DNA from: Bordetella parapertussis
GTDB lineage: Bacteria > Pseudomonadota > Gammaproteobacteria > Burkholderiales > Burkholderiaceae_A
Reading direction: 5' to 3'
Assembly (NCBI GenBank): GCA_945877235.1
Contig: CAMCRF010000009.1
Location: forward strand, 15,004 to 79,003
DNA length: 64,000 bases
The position numbers were made by a program, and so were the translations under genes. Shown piece after piece: positions 61,753 through 64,000 of the stretch (position 1 is the stretch's first letter; each line of letters begins with the position of its first letter). The notes under the pieces were generated by a model. It was not told the DNA's origin and did not search any database. It saw nothing but the letters and a program-made list of their open reading frames with translations.

Positions 61753-62435
61753 GACATCCAGCCCTCGGTCAGGACCCATGGCAGCACCACGATCCCCGCC
61801 ATGCACAGGCCCGGACCAAACGGAAGCGCTGTCGATCGGCTCCAGCCGAATCGCAGCATGCCCCAGGCGATAACGGGCAGCATGACAAGGCTAGCCCCAA
61901 CCAGAACCAAGGGCAGTCCCGAGAACCCGACCCACAGGCCCATCGCCCCCAGCAGGGCAAGGTCCCCTCGCCCAATGGCTTCGCCACCCTCGTCTTGTGG
62001 GTCCGTTGTGCGTTTGCGCATGAGTCTGCCCACGGCCCACGGCAGCAGATAGCCAAAGGCCCCGCCCGCAAGCGCAGACCAGAGTCCCGGGCCGAGTCCA
62101 ATGAGTGCGGCACCTAAACCCAGTAAGGCCAGTGAAATCGTGAGTCGATCTGGCAGCAGCCGGCAACGCAGGTCAATGAGCGCGCAGCTTGTAAGGAGGC
62201 CTGTCCAGAGGCCCAGCATGAGCGCCTCTTCGATGGTGGGCCCTCGAAACAGCAGGCTCAGGGGGATCATCGCTATGCAGGCCGCAAGGCCTGCGTACAC
62301 CGGGGTTGCGTGAAGGGCAGGTGCCTGATCTCCGAGCCAGAACGAGACCTCGGACTGGGCGAAGACCTTTGCCGCAATTGCGATGCCGGCTGCAGTGAGT
62401 GCAGCCAGGGAGACGGAGAGGGCGTCAGGCCACAT
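61749..62435 (-). CDS. Prepilin peptidase (A24), short form
   Basis: This 228-residue polytopic membrane protein has two catalytic aspartates. One is in ALIDLRCRLLPDRLTI (about 86-101), and the other in the AIGRGDLALLGAMG motif (about 152-165, GxGD type). It would cleave type IV prepilin or pseudopilin leaders. Compared with PilD/GspO of about 290 residues it lacks the CxxC zinc domain, and the methylation domain is missing or much reduced, so it may be a peptidase only. Position before coaE corresponds to pilD in other proteobacteria. No pilin gene lies nearby. Confidence 0.82.
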   Translation of the reverse strand: MWPDALSVSLAALTAAGIAIAAKVFAQSEVSFWLGDQAPALHATPVYAGLAACIAMIPLSLLFRGPTIEEALMLGLWTGLLTSCALIDLRCRLLPDRLTISLALLGLGAALIGLGPGLWSALAGGAFGYLLPWAVGRLMRKRTTDPQDEGGEAIGRGDLALLGAMGLWVGFSGLPLVLVGASLVMLPVIAWGMLRFGWSRSTALPFGPGLCMAGIVVLPWVLTEGWMS

Positions 62436-63684
62436 GCTTGTGCATGAGCACCCGACGAATGGTTCTGTCTTGGACCTGCTGAATCTCGATGGGCACCCCG
62501 CTGATCTTTAGGCTGAGGTTGGCTTCAGGGAGGTCCTGCAAGGTCTCGAGGATGAGCCCATTGATGGTTCGGGGACCGTCAACGGGCAGCGATAGACCCA
62601 GTCTGCGGTTTATTTCGCGCACCAGGGTGTCGCCATCGACCGCTGCCGTGCCATCGGCATCCCAGTGCAGTTGCCTTGGCCCGGCACCATCGGTGCTGAG
62701 TTCTCCCACCAACTCGGAGACGATGTCCTGCACGGTCACCATGCCTTGAACCTCGCCGTACTCGTCGACCACCAAGGCGAGGCGGGCGCGGTTGGCCTGA
62801 AACACCTGCATCTGGGCAAAAAGGCTGGTGCCCTCTGGAATGAAATAGGCTGGCATCAAGGCCTCGACGAGCGCCTCTCGGCTGAATTCATCGTTGGCCA
62901 GCATCGAGACCGCCTTGCGAACATGAAGGATGCCGCGGACCTGGTTGAGCTCGCCGTCGTAGACCGGCAGCTTGTTATGAAAGCAGGTGCTGATCTGCTC
63001 CCTCAGTTTGATCTCGTCATCCTCAAGGTTGAGCGCTTCAATCTTGGGGCGCGGCACCATGACGTCGTCAACGGTGAGGTCCTCCAAGTCAAAGAGATTG
63101 AGCAGAATATCTCGGTGCTGCTTCGGAATAAAGGCCGCCGACTCCACCACGGCGGCCCGCAGCTCCTCGGGCTTCAGGCCTTCCTCGCGCTTGGATTCAT
63201 TGAGCTTGAGCAGGCGAAGCAGCCCGTTGACGAGCAGATTCACCGCCTCGACCAGTGGTCGGAAGATGATTGTGAGCGGCGTGAGCAGAAAGCTGGCCCC
63301 AATGGCCACCTTCTCGGGTCGATTGGCCCCGATCACCTTCGGGAGGATTTCGGCAAACACAATCAAGAGGCTGGCAGCCACTGCTGTGGCAATTGCCAAA
63401 ACTTCGTCGTTGTTGCCAAAGGTGTTGATGGCAATTGCAGTGATCAGTGCTGTGAGCGCAGCGTTCACCACATTGTTACCCAGCAGAATGGTGGCGAGTA
63501 GGCGGTCGGTTTTGTGGAGCAAACGGATCACCAGTTTGGCGCCACGATGTCCCTGCGCAGCGAGGTGGCGCATGCGATAGCGGTTAACCGCCATCAGGCC
63601 TGTTTCAGAGCTCGAGAAAAACGCTGATAGCGCCAGAAGGGCCAGAAGCGCGAGGCCTTGCGCCCACAGGGGAAGATCGCTCAA
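62425..63684 (-). CDS. HlyC/CorC family protein (CNNM, CBS-pair)
   Basis: This 419-residue membrane protein has an N-terminal DUF21/CNNM domain of three or four helices (about 1-190) with SAFFSSSETGLMAVN (about 20) and LLGNNVVNAALTAL. A CBS pair (about 205-330) contains VDDVMVPRPKIEAL and LALVVDEYGEVQGMVTVQDI, and a C-terminal CorC_HlyC domain (about 335-415) has DGDTLVREINRRLGL. Relatives take part in magnesium or cobalt efflux; the substrate is inferred. It overlaps the prepilin peptidase start by 11 bases. Confidence 0.92.
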   Translation of the reverse strand: MSDLPLWAQGLALLALLALSAFFSSSETGLMAVNRYRMRHLAAQGHRGAKLVIRLLHKTDRLLATILLGNNVVNAALTALITAIAINTFGNNDEVLAIATAVAASLLIVFAEILPKVIGANRPEKVAIGASFLLTPLTIIFRPLVEAVNLLVNGLLRLLKLNESKREEGLKPEELRAAVVESAAFIPKQHRDILLNLFDLEDLTVDDVMVPRPKIEALNLEDDEIKLREQISTCFHNKLPVYDGELNQVRGILHVRKAVSMLANDEFSREALVEALMPAYFIPEGTSLFAQMQVFQANRARLALVVDEYGEVQGMVTVQDIVSELVGELSTDGAGPRQLHWDADGTAAVDGDTLVREINRRLGLSLPVDGPRTINGLILETLQDLPEANLSLKISGVPIEIQQVQDRTIRRVLMHKHVA

Positions 63685-63724
63685 TGGGGGACCGAACGGG
63701 TTGCCATGACGCCTCTAGTGTAGG

Positions 63725-64000
<276 letters not shown>

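Overview
The window is a GC-rich, gene-dense chromosomal segment of a betaproteobacterium, most likely Burkholderiales. The strongest evidence is gene order: aroK-aroB-dgt-RAYT-gltBD; uvrA-MFS-ssb; aspS-nudB-EEP-clsB; and a complete dcw cluster followed by peroxiredoxin-lpxC-DUF721-secA-argJ-DUF815-mutT-zapD-coaE-prepilin peptidase-CorC-tRNA-Pro-ispB. The single-ORF MurE-MurF is reminiscent of Bordetella-type relatives. No insertion sequence, prophage, CRISPR array or defence island is visible. The only transposase-like gene looks domesticated.

Layout. 1-9.4 kb (+): end of aroK, aroB, dgt, a RAYT-like gene whose HUH motif is gone, then gltB and gltD for ammonium assimilation. 9.4-13.3 kb: an OsmC protein (-), an exported histidine phosphatase (+) and uvrA (-). 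13.4-21.5 kb (+): an MFS exporter, ssb with a clear terminator, DUF502, aspS, an unrecognised membrane protein, a fused NudB/EEP-hydrolase ORF, clsB and a DUF429 protein. 21.5-25.3 kb (+): an ABC importer of the NrtA/CmpA family joined to cyanase cynS, preceded by a near-consensus sigma-54 promoter and two NtrC-type dyads. 25.3-35.3 kb (+): an Atm1-type exporter, a general amino-acid importer (aapJQMP) with an internal terminator, tartrate/glycerate enzymes (ttuC, ttuD), pyrC and a DUF3025 gene. RNase P RNA starts inside the end of the DUF3025 gene.

35.7-53.1 kb (+) is the division and cell-wall cluster mraZ-rsmH-ftsL-ftsI-murEF-mraY-murD-ftsW-murG-murC-ddl-ftsQ-ftsA-ftsZ. It is almost wholly translationally coupled and is preceded by a promoter overlapped by four 10-bp-spaced MraZ boxes. 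53.1-60.3 kb (+) carries peroxiredoxin, lpxC, secA, argJ, DUF815 and mutT, with a DUF721 gene on the minus strand. 60.3-64 kb (-) carries zapD, coaE, a short prepilin peptidase, a CorC/HlyC-family protein, tRNA-Pro(CGG) and the 3' end of ispB, whose reading frame runs through the tRNA gene.

Most of the window is conserved housekeeping DNA. The points most worth a second look are the nitrogen-regulated cyanate/nitrate operon, the NudB-EEP fusion, the HUH-less RAYT, and the overlaps of protein genes with rnpB and tRNA-Pro. All calls come from reading the sequence; no database search was run.
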